DNA of 64,000 nucleotides. It comes from Lachnospiraceae bacterium. Lineage in GTDB: Bacteria; Bacillota; Clostridia; Lachnospirales; Lachnospiraceae. The position numbers were made by a program, and so were the translations under genes. Shown in pieces: positions 43,064 through 54,200 of the stretch. Numbering within the stretch: position 1 is the stretch's first letter; each line of letters starts with the position of its first letter. Location of the stretch: positions 1 to 64,000 of the forward strand of contig JAIKYU010000059.1 of assembly GCA_024682835.1 (NCBI GenBank), written 5' to 3'. The notes beneath the pieces are model-generated. The model made no database searches. It was not told the DNA's origin and saw only the letters and a program-made list of their open reading frames with translations.

Positions 43064-45616
43064 CTATTTCACGAAATCCCTTGACCAGAAGGCATTCAGT
43101 TCGTTTTTGACCGAATCGGTCGTGACGGTTTTGCAGTTTTCCCATTCTCTCGGAAACAATCTGCGATACGCCGGCTGTCGAAATCGCTCATCCAGGAGCA
43201 GGATGACCCCGCGATCCTCCTCCGTTCGAATAAGCCTGCCAAGCGCCTGCAGCACCTTATTCATTCCCGGAAACCGATAGGCATAATCAAAGCCGTCGAT
43301 CTCCCGCGCATCAAACCAGGCACGCAGCAGTTCCCTCTCCTCCCCAACCTGGGGCAGCCCCGTTCCGACAACGATCACGCCGATCAGGCGCTCTCCGCGC
43401 AGATCGATCCCCTCGCCGAAGATTCCGCCGAGGACGCAGAGACCAAGCACGCTTTTTTCCTCCGTCACCTCAATGTCCATCCGGATATCTGTTGTCAGAT
43501 CCGCATCCGTCCCCGACGTAAACCAGGAAAGAAATTCCTCCCGGCCCTCCTCCGTCATCTGCTCCTGCTGCGTGACAAGCTGTACCTGCTCCGGGTCATG
43601 AAACGCGGAAAGGTAGCATTTTTTCACCTCCTTCAGAAGCTGATAGGAAGGAAAAAAGACGAGATAGTTTCCGCGTTTCGCGTGTACCGTTTCCTGCAGA
43701 TACCGCGCGATTTTCCGATATTGCCCGTCTCCCCTTTCCTGATATCTCGTGGTCACGTCCTGCGCAAGAAGCACCTGAAACTGTGCGGGCAGAAAGGCGG
43801 TCTCAGCGTATGCCTCGTAATCCTCCTCCTGTCCTCCCAACAGGGATTTATAGTACTGGATCGGCAGAAGCGTGGCAGAAAACAGAATGGTCGAGACCGC
43901 CCGTTTCATACAGTAATCCAGTCTTGCTGCAGGATCCACACACATCAGCTTGATCTGTGCACGCCGGTTCCATCCGCGCTCTCCGTAGACAACGTAATGA
44001 TCGTCCACAAGCTCCGCGATGGTGAGAAAACGGAACAGCCGAAAATAGAACGAAACCTCCTCGTCACCGCGCACTTCTGCCTCCTCATCCATCAACCCGG
44101 AGATCAATTCAGCAAGCCCGATCAGGTTTGACATCAGTGGTTCGGTCTGTTCCAGGACCTGAAGGCGCCCCGGCGGCAGATCATTCAGCAGCAGCTCCAT
44201 TGCCCTTAAGGAGTGGTCAAACTTCTCCTGTATCCGTTTTCTCATATCCCCGGCCGTACTGCTGCGAAAGCTTTGAGCGGCTGCTGTCAGCTCGTCTGCG
44301 GTGATCACGGCGCTGTACATCTCTCGGCCGCGATCCAGCAGATTGTGTGCCTCATCCACCAGGAAGATATTGCCGCGTCCCGCGCCCGCTCCCTCCGCAA
44401 AAAACCGCCGCAGGTATACAAAGGGATCAAAGACATAATTGTAATCGCAGATGATTCCATCCGCAAAAAGCGTCAGATCCAGCGTCAACTCGAACGGACA
44501 GACCCCGTGTGCCTCCGCGCCCGCCAGGATGGTCTCGCGATTCAGTTCCTCCCCGCCGGAAAGCAGGTCAAAGAGCGCGTCATTGACGTGTGAATAGTGT
44601 CCGCGGGCTCTGGGACAGGCGTCCGGATTACAGGAAGGTCGGCTTAAAACGCAGCTGCGTTCTTTCGATGTCAGTGTAACCGTTCTAAACCGCAGACCGT
44701 TTCTCCTGAGAATGGAAAATGCCTGCTCCGGAACTGTTCTTGCCACGGTCTTGGCCGTCATATAGAAAATGCGCTCCGCATGTCCCTCTCCGACTGCCTT
44801 AAGAGCCGGATAAAGCACGGCAAGGGTCTTCCCGGCACCCGTCGGCGCCTCCAGAAAAAGCTTCCGGCCGTTGGCAATCGTTCGGTAAACATATCCGGTC
44901 AGCGCGCGCTGACCCGCCCGGTAGGGAAAAGGAAAGGAGAGCGCCCGGATGGACTGCTCCTTCTCCTTCCGTCCGTAATAGAGCAGATCTGCAAAAGGCT
45001 TGTAACGCTCAATCAGGCCTTCAAAAAAGCTTTTCAGCTCGTCCGCCGTGTAGCGGTATCGAAAATAGCGGATCTCCTCCGTCTGCGCCTGACAATAGGT
45101 CATCCGCACGCGGACCCGTTCCAGTCCCTCCCGCACCGCATAGAACCAGGCATAGCATTTCGCCTGGGCAAGGTCCGGCGTGCGTGCTTCGCGCAGCCTT
45201 GCGATATCCGATATTGTGCTCTTGATCTCATCAATGACGGGCACATCCTCCCAGCGAATCTGTGCCTCCTGATCGGCAGGAACCGAAGCTTCGCGAAGAA
45301 TATCCTCGAAATCAAGCTGCTTTTCCTGCGCTGCCTCCGGATCCGCCTGACCCGTCAGTATCCCGTCTGCCCGTCCCTCCACGCAAATCGCATAGTCCTC
45401 ATAGTTCACAACCAGCGACAGCGGTACTTCTGCCTGATAACCGCTTCCCTGTCTGCGCTGAATCATCCGATGAATCCGGGAACCGTTCAGCAGGTTCTGC
45501 TCCGAGCCCCCTCTCCGGCGATCATCCAGATCACCCTCACGGAGGATAAACTCCACGAGGCCGCGAACGGAAATCCGCATTACATCGTTCACTTTTTTCT
45601 GCTCATCTTTTGTCAT
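43064..45616 (-). CDS. XPD/DinG-type iron-sulfur helicase with N-terminal PD-(D/E)XK nuclease
   Basis: 850 aa. The N-terminal 170 residues have the RecB/Cas4-like nuclease pattern (CVEGRADGILTG, then IDEIKST and an AQAKCYAW helix). The helicase follows: Walker A in EAPTGAGKTLAVLYP, the iron-sulfur Cys set in CVLSRPSCNPDACPRARG, VDEAHNLLDRG as the DEAH box, and the C-terminal motor with QALGRLIRTEEDRG. It probably opens and trims damaged or branched DNA. The ATG at 45616 has no ribosome site but a TATAAT nine bases upstream; an ATG at 45580 (MRISVRGLVEF) is the alternative start and fits related proteins. Confidence 0.87.
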   Translation of the reverse strand: MTKDEQKKVNDVMRISVRGLVEFILREGDLDDRRRGGSEQNLLNGSRIHRMIQRRQGSGYQAEVPLSLVVNYEDYAICVEGRADGILTGQADPEAAQEKQLDFEDILREASVPADQEAQIRWEDVPVIDEIKSTISDIARLREARTPDLAQAKCYAWFYAVREGLERVRVRMTYCQAQTEEIRYFRYRYTADELKSFFEGLIERYKPFADLLYYGRKEKEQSIRALSFPFPYRAGQRALTGYVYRTIANGRKLFLEAPTGAGKTLAVLYPALKAVGEGHAERIFYMTAKTVARTVPEQAFSILRRNGLRFRTVTLTSKERSCVLSRPSCNPDACPRARGHYSHVNDALFDLLSGGEELNRETILAGAEAHGVCPFELTLDLTLFADGIICDYNYVFDPFVYLRRFFAEGAGAGRGNIFLVDEAHNLLDRGREMYSAVITADELTAAAQSFRSSTAGDMRKRIQEKFDHSLRAMELLLNDLPPGRLQVLEQTEPLMSNLIGLAELISGLMDEEAEVRGDEEVSFYFRLFRFLTIAELVDDHYVVYGERGWNRRAQIKLMCVDPAARLDYCMKRAVSTILFSATLLPIQYYKSLLGGQEEDYEAYAETAFLPAQFQVLLAQDVTTRYQERGDGQYRKIARYLQETVHAKRGNYLVFFPSYQLLKEVKKCYLSAFHDPEQVQLVTQQEQMTEEGREEFLSWFTSGTDADLTTDIRMDIEVTEEKSVLGLCVLGGIFGEGIDLRGERLIGVIVVGTGLPQVGEERELLRAWFDAREIDGFDYAYRFPGMNKVLQALGRLIRTEEDRGVILLLDERFRQPAYRRLFPREWENCKTVTTDSVKNELNAFWSRDFVK

Positions 45617-45621
45617 TATGC

Positions 45622-45650
45622 TTGCATTATAGAACAAAAAAGTGTTTAAT
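45622..45650 (+). promoter_or_regulatory. Promoter of asnA-thiT, overlapping a divergent -10 box
   Basis: TTGCAT (45622-45627), 17-base spacer, TTTAAT (45645-45650) on plus. On the minus strand TATAAT at 45626-45631 faces the helicase gene nine bases before its ATG, so the two promoters overlap back to back and may compete. Confidence 0.6.
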
Positions 45651-45686
45651 AGTAGGGTATTTGATTTGCTGAGGGGCAGAAAAGAT

Positions 45687-46694
45687 ATGAAAAATCTGAG
45701 CATACCGGACGGTTATCAATCTGCACTGTCCGTACACGACACACAAATTGCCATCAAAACGGTCAAGGACTTCTTTCAGGATCTGTTCGCAGAGCGTATG
45801 GGACTGCTGCGTGTAACGGCACCTCTTTTCGTCGATCCCGCCAGCGGAATCAACGACGATCTTAACGGCGTCGAGCGGCCCGTGGCATTCACACTCGCAG
45901 ACGGCGAAAGAGACGCGCAGATTGTCCAGTCACTCGCCAAATGGAAGCGCTACGCCCTCAAGGCCTACGGATTTTCCGTCGGCGAAGGTCTCTACACCGA
46001 TATGAATGCGATCCGCCGTGATGAAATCACGGACAATATTCATTCCGTCTATGTCGATCAGTGGGACTGGGAGCGCATCATCCGGCGCGAGGACCGCAAC
46101 CTGTCCTATTTACAGGAGACCGTCCGCACCATCTACAAGGTTCTCCGCAAGACCGAAAAATACATGGCCATCCATTATGACTACATCGAGGAAATGCTTC
46201 CTCACGACATCTTCTTTATCACCACACAGGAGCTGGAGGATATGTTCCCGGATAACACGCCGAAGGAACGGGAATACTACATTGCCAGAGCGAAGGGAGC
46301 CGTCTGCATCATGCAGATCGGTGATCTCCTGGAATCCGGCGTAAAGCACGACGGCCGTGCGCCGGATTATGACGACTGGTCCTTAAACTGCGATATCATT
46401 GTCTATTATCCGGTTCTCGACATCGCATTGGAGCTTTCCTCCATGGGCATTCGCGTGGACCGGACCTCCCTCACCGACCAGTTAAAGAAGGCCGGCTGTG
46501 AGGAGAGAGCAGAGCTTCCGTTCCAGCGGGCGATTCTCGATGAAAAACTGCCGTTTACAATCGGCGGCGGCATCGGGCAGTCGCGGCTCTGCCTGTTTTT
46601 CCTGCGCAAGGCACATATCGGCGAGGTACAGAGTTCCCTGTGGCCGCAGGAAATGATAGAAGAATCGGAGCGAAAGGGACTGCATCTGCTGTAA
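45687..46694 (+). CDS. asnA: Aspartate-ammonia ligase
   Basis: Makes asparagine from aspartate and ammonia with ATP, a class II synthetase-like enzyme of the cytosol. 335 aa starting MKNLSIPDGYQSAL, with VTAPLFVDPASGINDDLNG, DMNAIRRDE, YVDQWDWE and GGGIGQSRLCLFFLRKAHIGEVQ, all typical of AsnA. GAGGGG precedes the start at 45687. The ammonia-using form suits an anaerobic, ammonia-rich habitat. Confidence 0.96.
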   Translation: MKNLSIPDGYQSALSVHDTQIAIKTVKDFFQDLFAERMGLLRVTAPLFVDPASGINDDLNGVERPVAFTLADGERDAQIVQSLAKWKRYALKAYGFSVGEGLYTDMNAIRRDEITDNIHSVYVDQWDWERIIRREDRNLSYLQETVRTIYKVLRKTEKYMAIHYDYIEEMLPHDIFFITTQELEDMFPDNTPKEREYYIARAKGAVCIMQIGDLLESGVKHDGRAPDYDDWSLNCDIIVYYPVLDIALELSSMGIRVDRTSLTDQLKKAGCEERAELPFQRAILDEKLPFTIGGGIGQSRLCLFFLRKAHIGEVQSSLWPQEMIEESERKGLHLL

Positions 46695-46714
46695 GTGCTT
46701 TAGGAGGAGTAAGG

Positions 46715-47443
46715 ATGTTTCTCACACAGGAAGAAGGATATTACGCGCTCACGAAGACCGGAATGGTCAGCCTTTATCTTTTGGTCGCTCTGTTTGTCCT
46801 TTTTACGCTGTTCAGCGTCAAACCGGACAAAGAGCATGCCGGGGCAGAGAAAAAATCCCGCATCTCTGTCAGACAGCTGGTTTTTTCTGCTGCCGCACTG
46901 GCACTCGCCTTTGTTCTCTCTTTTATCCGGCTTTTTTCCTTCCCCTGGGGCGGTTCAGTGACACTGTGCTCCATGCTGTTCGTCACCCTGATCGGCTACT
47001 GGTACGGTCCGCGCGTCGGGCTGACGGCCGCCTTTGCCTACGGACTGCTGGAATTCGTTCAGGACGGCGGATCCTACGTTCTTTCGCCGCTGCAGGCCGG
47101 ACTGGATTACCTTTTTGCCTTCACGGCACTTGGGCTCTCCGGTTTCTTCCGCCGGAAAAAGAACGGTCTTCTGATCGGATACCTTGCAGCGATTCTGGTG
47201 CGCGGACTGATGCACACCATCGGCGGATATCTGTACTGGATGGACTACATGCCTGAAAGCTTTCCGCCACATCTGGCCGCCCTTTATCCGGTGATTTATA
47301 ATTACGCATATATCCTGGGTGAAGGCTTGATCACCGTCATTCTCATCTCCATCCCCGCCATCCGAAGAGCTCTTAAACAGACCCGGATCCTGGCGGTACC
47401 GGCGGAAGATGTTTCGTCGGTGTCTAAAGAAACGAAATCCTAA
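46715..47443 (+). CDS. thiT: Thiamine transporter ThiT (ECF S-component) with extra N-terminal helix
   Basis: 242 aa, about 50 longer than usual ThiT because of an additional N-terminal membrane helix (about 14-34) and a charged linker. The substrate-binding part has the family motifs: SFPWGGSVTLCSMLFV, YGPRVGLTAAFAYGLLEFVQDG and RGLMHTIGGYLYWMDYM. It would work with the shared ECF energising module. The start has AGGAGG. Twenty bp after asnA, no TPP riboswitch in front. The stop overlaps that of convergent addA by a few bases. Confidence 0.88.
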   Translation: MFLTQEEGYYALTKTGMVSLYLLVALFVLFTLFSVKPDKEHAGAEKKSRISVRQLVFSAAALALAFVLSFIRLFSFPWGGSVTLCSMLFVTLIGYWYGPRVGLTAAFAYGLLEFVQDGGSYVLSPLQAGLDYLFAFTALGLSGFFRRKKNGLLIGYLAAILVRGLMHTIGGYLYWMDYMPESFPPHLAALYPVIYNYAYILGEGLITVILISIPAIRRALKQTRILAVPAEDVSSVSKETKS

Positions 47444-50400
47444 GGGATCTGCACGGCTCTTCCCACAGCAAAGGACCAGATCCATTTCTCGCGGACCTTC
47501 CATTCCGTGAGACGCTCCAGCGCTTCGGCATACAGCTGCAGCTGCACCCCGTACCGCGACGCCAGCTCACTGCCGTCTCCCACGGTATGATCCGTTTTGT
47601 AATCCAACAGCACAATCCCATTGTCCTCGACGAAATACGCATCAACAATTCCCTGCAGGAGCACTTTCTCCCCTGCCGGGGCCTCTTTCTGCACCCGTAC
47701 CGCGTCAATGCTCATCATGAACTGTTTTTCACGGAACAGGCATTTTTCGCCAAATGCACGGATGAAACGCTGTCCGAGATCCGAGGATAAAAACACCAGC
47801 ACGTCGTCCGGGCGAACAGCTTCAGCCGCTTCCAGTGAAAATCCCTCATCTTTACGTTTTTTCATCCACTCATGTACTTTATTGCGATTTTCATTAATTA
47901 AATCCTGATTTGTTATCTGCTGATCATAGAGTATTTCCGCGTCCAGAAGCTCCATTACTTTATGATAGAGGATTCCGCGCTCAGCTCCGGTTGCCTTTTC
48001 TCCCTGTCTAAGGAGCCGGTGCTCATTTTTGTCCATTTTGATTGACTGCTCCGGTTCTTTCAGGAGGTGACTGAGCCCCGGAGTTTCCTCCTCCTCAGCC
48101 AGACTGTGTTCCTTCATCTCGGTGACGGTGGTCTTCACATACAGGTTTTCCAATTCCTTGTGTGCATACTGAAATCGGACTTTTTCCAGGATGGACGCCT
48201 TTAGATAACAATTGATATTTATCCCGTTGACTGCATCAGTCAGTGCCCTGTTTCGCTCTTTCTCCGTCTTTTTTTCCACTTCCACCGACTGTTTCCACCC
48301 GGATTCCGTAACCATTTTGATCCGGATCGGAAGCGGACGCGCCTTAAGCACTGCCTCCAGAACAGAAAGATAGCCGGACGCGTGTGCCCGTTTCAAATAG
48401 GATAACCCCGCGCTCCCAGTCAGCCGCTGCTGCGCTTCCATCATTGCCCGGATATTCTCCTCCTTTGCCCGCGCTGTCAGGATCAGCTTTTCCTTCGCGC
48501 GCGTCATCGCGACATACAGCACCCGATACTCCTCACCCAGGCTCTCCTCATGCATCCGGTCCGCAATGGCCAGCCTCCTGAGCGTGGTATACCTCACCCG
48601 CTCCACAGGGTCAACCGCATAGCTGCCCAGTCCGATCCTGTCATCCTTGAGCACGGCCGATCTCTCATCCCGACGGTTAAAAGCGCGGGAGAGTCCGGCG
48701 ACAAAAACAATCGGAAACTCCAGTCCCTTGCTCTTGTGTATGCTCATGATCCGGACCAGATCCGCGTTTTCCGAAAGGACACTGGCCTCCCCATAATCCA
48801 CCTCCACGCGTCGGTATTGCTCGAGCCGCGCGGCGAAGGCCCCCAATCCTCTGCCTCCCGTTTTTTCAAATTCCGCTGCCCGAAGCATCAGCTGCTGCAC
48901 ATTGGCCCGTCGCCTGGCGCCGGCCGGCATGGCTGAAACCAGTTCCAGATATCCTGTCTCATCCAGAATCATCTCCAGCAGTTCCCGGACAGCAAGCCGC
49001 CCGGATGCTTCGCGCCATGCCGCCAGACGTTCCAGAAAATCAGCACATTTCCCGGATAACGATAAGGGGCAGATATCGACTGTTATTTTATTCTTGTCCG
49101 GAGAAGCGCATCGAACGAGCGCATCATACATTCCGTCCGCGCGATTCGGATCGGCGGCGCGGATGCGTGCCAGCTCCGAATCGCTGAATCCGCCGATGAC
49201 GGATCGCAGCACCCCGGCAAGCGGAATATCTCTGAGCGGATTCTCCATAATAGACAGCAGATCCGTCAGAACACGGATTTCCCGCGCCTTGAAATAGCCC
49301 GCCCTTGATTCCGTATGAACAGGTATGCCGTATTCTGTCAGTACCTCCCGGTACACATCATCCACTCCGGCTGTCGCGCGAAGCAGAATGACGATATCTC
49401 CGAACCGCGGGCGTCGAAGTCCTTCCTTTTTGTCGCTCACCAGTCCATCCTTCATCAGTCCCCTGATCCGGCTGGCAATCATGCGCGCTTCCGCCTCCTC
49501 TCCGGAGACATGGGAATCGTCGGGATCCGGCTCCTCCTCCATGTCGGATTCGGACTCAGCCTCCGACTTCGCATACAGCAGTAACTCCGGCTCAAAAGGA
49601 TCCGTTTCTTCGTCCGGAGGCGGATAATCCGCTCCTGCGCGAAGCATGGCATCGTCATCGTACTCCACACCTCCGACATCCCGCTTCAAGACCTCGGAAA
49701 ACACATCATTTGCCAGATCCAGAACCTCGCGGCGGCTTCGGAAATTCTGATGAAGATCCACACGTCGCTCCTCACCCGGACCGCGGCCGCACCGTTCAAG
49801 CTTGCCGGTAAAAATCTCGGGACGCGCAAGACGAAATCGATAGATGCTCTGCTTGACATCGCCGACCATAAACCGGTTTCTTTCTCCGGCGTCCCTGCGT
49901 GAAACGGCATCGAGGATCAGCTCCTGCACATAATTGCTGTCCTGATACTCATCAATCATAATTTCATGAAAATAAGCGGCGTATTCTTTTGCAACCGCAG
50001 TCGGAACAGGATGAAAAATCCCGGCCATCTCCTCCGGTTCCTCCACCAGAACCCGGAGAGCCAAATGCTCCATATCAGAAAAATCGATCACATTCTTCTC
50101 GCGTTTCCTGTTCTCCAGACGTTCCCCGTACAGCAGCGCCAGTCTCACCAGTTCATTGCTCGCCCGCTCCGCCATCTGTTCCCGGAGAAACAGGATTTGG
50201 GGCGGCGCAAAAAAATAACGATCGATATCTTTTTGTATCAGATCTTTGATTTCGTTTCGTATGTCTTTCGCTGTCTCTCTTTTTTCCGTCTCAACCGCCT
50301 CGTCCCGTTTGGAGGAGAGCCTGCCGAACAACCCGCCGACCGGTGTCACTGCGTCATATAATTCAGAAAAATCAGCAGCCTTTGCCGCGGCGGAAAGTTT

Positions 50401-51216
50401 TTCGATTTCACTTGTTATTGTATCCTCATACATCCAGGGCCCGCCGGGCGACTGAATGATTCGCAGCACCCCGCGCAACGTATCTGCCGCGCAGGCAAAC
50501 TCTTTTTTCAGGCGTTTTGTGAGTTCCGTCAACCAGGGCTGCCCGGTATCATGTCCGGAAGGGATTTTGTCCGAAGTTCCTGACAGCTGCGTCTTCAGCC
50601 AGAGCTTCGGCCAGGGCATACTCTCCGCAAAGCGGTGCAGCGCCGTAATCTCTTCCTCGATCCCGCGATCCGTCGCCCCTTGTGCATAGACCTCCGTGCA
50701 ATACAGAAAATCCGAATCCTCCCGGCCGGAGGCTTTTTCATATTCCTCCTCAAGAAGTTCCTCCAGGACCTCCGTCTGAAGGAGTTTCAGCTCTCCTTCA
50801 TCACAGACGCGAAACGAGGGATCCAGTCCCGCAGCATCAAAATTGTTGCGCAGTACATACTGACAGAATGCGTCAATGGTCATAATCTTTGCATGCGGAA
50901 GCAGCATCTCCTGCCTGCGAAGATGCCTGTCATCCGGAAACCGGGCCGCCCGGACGGACAGCGCTTCGGCAATCTTTTCTCTCATTCCTGCCGCCGCCGC
51001 GCGCGTAAAAGTCACCACCAGAATCCGGTCTATATCAAACGGATGCTCCCCTTCGGAAATCATCCGGACGATGCGTTCCGTCAGAACCGCCGTCTTTCCG
51101 GAACCCGCTGCCGCGGAAACCAGCAGATCACAGCCGCGCGTTTCGATCGCCTCCAGCTGCTCGCCGGTAAAGTGCACCTTCTCCTGCTCCTTATTCCGCT
51201 CACACATCCCGCTCAC
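47440..51216 (-). CDS. addA: ATP-dependent helicase/nuclease AddA
   Basis: UvrD-like helicase and nuclease subunit of the double-strand break resection enzyme AddAB. 1,258 aa. Walker A VSAAAGSGKTAVL (33-45), DEYQDSN as the DExx box, GLEFPIVFVAG (motif V region), VAMTRAKEKLILT (motif VI), and a C-terminal PD-(D/E)XK nuclease with VLLDYKTD. Its start lies inside the end of addB. Two exact RTAWCRNNYGWTAY copies fall within it (48205-48218, 49073-49086). Confidence 0.96.
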   Translation of the reverse strand: MSGMCERNKEQEKVHFTGEQLEAIETRGCDLLVSAAAGSGKTAVLTERIVRMISEGEHPFDIDRILVVTFTRAAAAGMREKIAEALSVRAARFPDDRHLRRQEMLLPHAKIMTIDAFCQYVLRNNFDAAGLDPSFRVCDEGELKLLQTEVLEELLEEEYEKASGREDSDFLYCTEVYAQGATDRGIEEEITALHRFAESMPWPKLWLKTQLSGTSDKIPSGHDTGQPWLTELTKRLKKEFACAADTLRGVLRIIQSPGGPWMYEDTITSEIEKLSAAAKAADFSELYDAVTPVGGLFGRLSSKRDEAVETEKRETAKDIRNEIKDLIQKDIDRYFFAPPQILFLREQMAERASNELVRLALLYGERLENRKREKNVIDFSDMEHLALRVLVEEPEEMAGIFHPVPTAVAKEYAAYFHEIMIDEYQDSNYVQELILDAVSRRDAGERNRFMVGDVKQSIYRFRLARPEIFTGKLERCGRGPGEERRVDLHQNFRSRREVLDLANDVFSEVLKRDVGGVEYDDDAMLRAGADYPPPDEETDPFEPELLLYAKSEAESESDMEEEPDPDDSHVSGEEAEARMIASRIRGLMKDGLVSDKKEGLRRPRFGDIVILLRATAGVDDVYREVLTEYGIPVHTESRAGYFKAREIRVLTDLLSIMENPLRDIPLAGVLRSVIGGFSDSELARIRAADPNRADGMYDALVRCASPDKNKITVDICPLSLSGKCADFLERLAAWREASGRLAVRELLEMILDETGYLELVSAMPAGARRRANVQQLMLRAAEFEKTGGRGLGAFAARLEQYRRVEVDYGEASVLSENADLVRIMSIHKSKGLEFPIVFVAGLSRAFNRRDERSAVLKDDRIGLGSYAVDPVERVRYTTLRRLAIADRMHEESLGEEYRVLYVAMTRAKEKLILTARAKEENIRAMMEAQQRLTGSAGLSYLKRAHASGYLSVLEAVLKARPLPIRIKMVTESGWKQSVEVEKKTEKERNRALTDAVNGININCYLKASILEKVRFQYAHKELENLYVKTTVTEMKEHSLAEEEETPGLSHLLKEPEQSIKMDKNEHRLLRQGEKATGAERGILYHKVMELLDAEILYDQQITNQDLINENRNKVHEWMKKRKDEGFSLEAAEAVRPDDVLVFLSSDLGQRFIRAFGEKCLFREKQFMMSIDAVRVQKEAPAGEKVLLQGIVDAYFVEDNGIVLLDYKTDHTVGDGSELASRYGVQLQLYAEALERLTEWKVREKWIWSFAVGRAVQIP

Positions 51217-54200
51217 TCCGTATCGCCGTCAGTAAATCCTGCTCCTTCATCGGCGTGATCTCGCGCATCCGATACCCGGCAATCTGCCTGTCGAACGAGC
51301 ACACCCCACGGTATCTGCAGTAGTCGCAGGCCGTCTTCTTACGATATCGATACGGCGACACCGTCACATCCCCCGCGCGGATCCGATCGCCAACCGAACG
51401 AATCATTTTTCCCGCATACTGCGAAGCCATGTCGAATTCTTCCGTCGAAAACACGTGGGAGGACGCGGTAAAGGCTCCGTCCTTTTTCAACCCGACAGGA
51501 AGAATGTCCGACTGCAGGGCGGTTCCTCCCCCACCCGCCAATGTCCGATCCATCAGGGAGAGCGCGCGCATATCCCTGTTGGCGATCCCTGAAAAAGCCA
51601 GCTCTTTGCGTATCTGGTTTTCGATATCGCTTGCTATTTTATTGTCATCCCCGGACAGAATCGGATCATTCACCCGGTAATAGAACACGCCTGCCGGAAG
51701 CGGCTCTGTTTCCGGATAACGTTTCCGATACGCTTCTGTCACCGCGCGCAGATAGATCACCAGCTGCATCTGAATCCCGTGATAAAACAGCGCCGGATCC
51801 CAGGTCTGCGCACCCGATTTGTAATCAACAATGCGGAAATACCGGCCGTCATCCCCTCCTGCCTCATCAATCCGGTCGACCCGCCCCCGCATTGTCCAGC
51901 CGCTTTCCTGCACCCGGAAATCCCACTCTGAGGCAGCAGGCACAAAAACGCCCTTTTCCAGCTGATAGCGAAGCGTGTCCACGGTGCGCAGCATGACCCG
52001 GCGAATACGCTGCTGCATGTATTGATAACGCGCGTTACTTAAAAATATCTGGTTCCTGTACCCGGAAAGATAATCGGTCAACACCGCATCCGTCAACGCG
52101 ATCGTCTCCTCCGCCGTCAAATCCGCCAGATTTCGTCTTCCTGCGCGAAGCCTGCCGTCAATTCCCTGTAAAACACCATGATAGACTGTTCCGAGATCCG
52201 TCGGATCCACCTCATACCGTTCCCGTTCGCGCAGGCGCAAACCGTACGCAGCAAAATAGGAAAACGGGCATGCTGCGAAGGTTTCCATCCGGCTGACACT
52301 GCCTTCCATCAAGCCGGCATATAAAATATCGATTGTTTTTTTATCGATCGGGGAGGGACGGTACGTGTAAAACGCCTGCTCAAAGAGCCGCTGTACCGGG
52401 TCCGTTTTCCCCTGTTCCGTATCACAGACCACGTGAACCAGCGTCAGATAGTCGCGCTCCTCTTCAGGCGTCATCTGCGCATCCGCATATCGGCGCAGAT
52501 CACCGGACACCAGCATGCGGGCGCTCTTCACCGTCCCGATACGATCCGTCAGTTCCCTCTCGGTTGCGTGATGAACGGGTAATTCAGGGAACATCCGGCG
52601 GATCTGCCGTATCAGGTCTGCCGGCCTCATACTCTTTCCGTCCAGTCCCGTCAGCGACCAGGATAGACCGAGCGTTACGGAAGGCTTGGTCAGATTCATA
52701 TAGAGGTATTCCCGTTCATTGGAAAGGCTTTGAACCGTGTCGGGGGCAAGCTCCACATCGCGTACCGCCTCCGAAAGAAAACGACGATCCATCTCGTTCA
52801 GAATCCCGCCGCCGCCCGCGCTTCTCGGAAGGAGTGTATCGTTTACGCCGAGAAGAAACAGGATCTTCTTCTCACCGAGTCTCGTCCGCTCCATGTCTCC
52901 GATGACAACCCGGTCGATGCTGGCAGGAATCATACCGATTGTTATTTTATCAATTCCGACCCGCAGCAGTTCCCCATACTCCCTTACACTCACGTGCTGC
53001 TCTCCGAGAAGAGCAATCATCTGATCGATGAGCTCCATCACCTTGCGATAGACCTGTTCATATTCACGCCGTCCCTCCTGATCCCCGCTCGCTTCGCGAA
53101 CCGCCGCGATCTCCAGCAGTTTTTCCTCGGCATGCAGATTCTCGAGGAGTGCGATGAGTGCCTCCGAGAAGGTTCGTACATCTCCCTTCGCCGAAGCCGC
53201 AAACGGCTCGATCAGCTCGCAGAAACGTTCCCGCAGTTCATTGACCTCCTGCAGGAGCTCCACCTGCTCCTCCGGTGTGCGATCTGTCCAGACCGTGCGC
53301 AGAAATCTGCTTTCCCACTGCTTCCGGCGGCGAATTCCCAACGCCTCCGTATAAATCTGCAGACGATCCACCGCTGCGACCGAAAGACCAAGAATCGGGC
53401 AACGCAAAAAACGGAACGCCGCCTCCGTAATATCCCGGTCCCGCAAAACCGCCATCGCGCTCTCTATACATTCCACCAGCGGATTCATGCGCAGCTTTCG
53501 CGTTTCATCAATATAGAGCGGAATATCAAACAAGGATGCTGTCCGTTTGATCAACGGCACATAGGATTCAGGATCCGTGGTCAGGATTGCCATGTTTTCA
53601 AAACGGAGTGTTTCATCTGTACGAAGCATCGAATGGATTTTCAGACAGCATTCCGTGCACTCCTCCTCCGGATCGGAAGCCTCAAAAAGGGTGATCGAAT
53701 CTCCCGTCGGTTTTGACCACACCTCGGACGGGCGACGGAAAACGGACTCCTCAAGAAAAGCCAGGGGCGGATTGTCCCGAAGTCTCCTCACCGGACGCTC
53801 CCGAAGAAAAAGATCCCCGGCTTTTGCCCTCCTCTCGACGCAGAACGCACCGAGATCCGGCCCACCCGCATGATCATGATCGTCCGTAAGGGATGCAAGG
53901 TAAGCTGTCTTTTCCAGGTCCGCCGTCGCCTTCAGTGTGAGTGAAAAGACGCTGTCAGTCTCCCTCGGGAAGCGGAACGGATCCTCCTGAGGATCCATCA
54001 GGAGGGAAACGGTCACCTGTCGGGCCGTGCGCAGAAGAGAAGATATCACCTGATATTGAATGGGGGTAAAACCGGTGAACCCGTCAAAAACCACAATAGA
54101 ATCCTTAAGCAGCTTCGAACGGGGAATAGAATCAGAAAGGATCCCGAGGGTTTCTTCCGCCGTGACATAATGTCCCTTCAGAAAGGAAAGAAAAGCGTCA

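Noticed and set aside
45617..45686. TPP riboswitch for thiT
   Set aside because: Neither the gap before asnA nor the 20 bp before thiT contains the TPP-riboswitch core.
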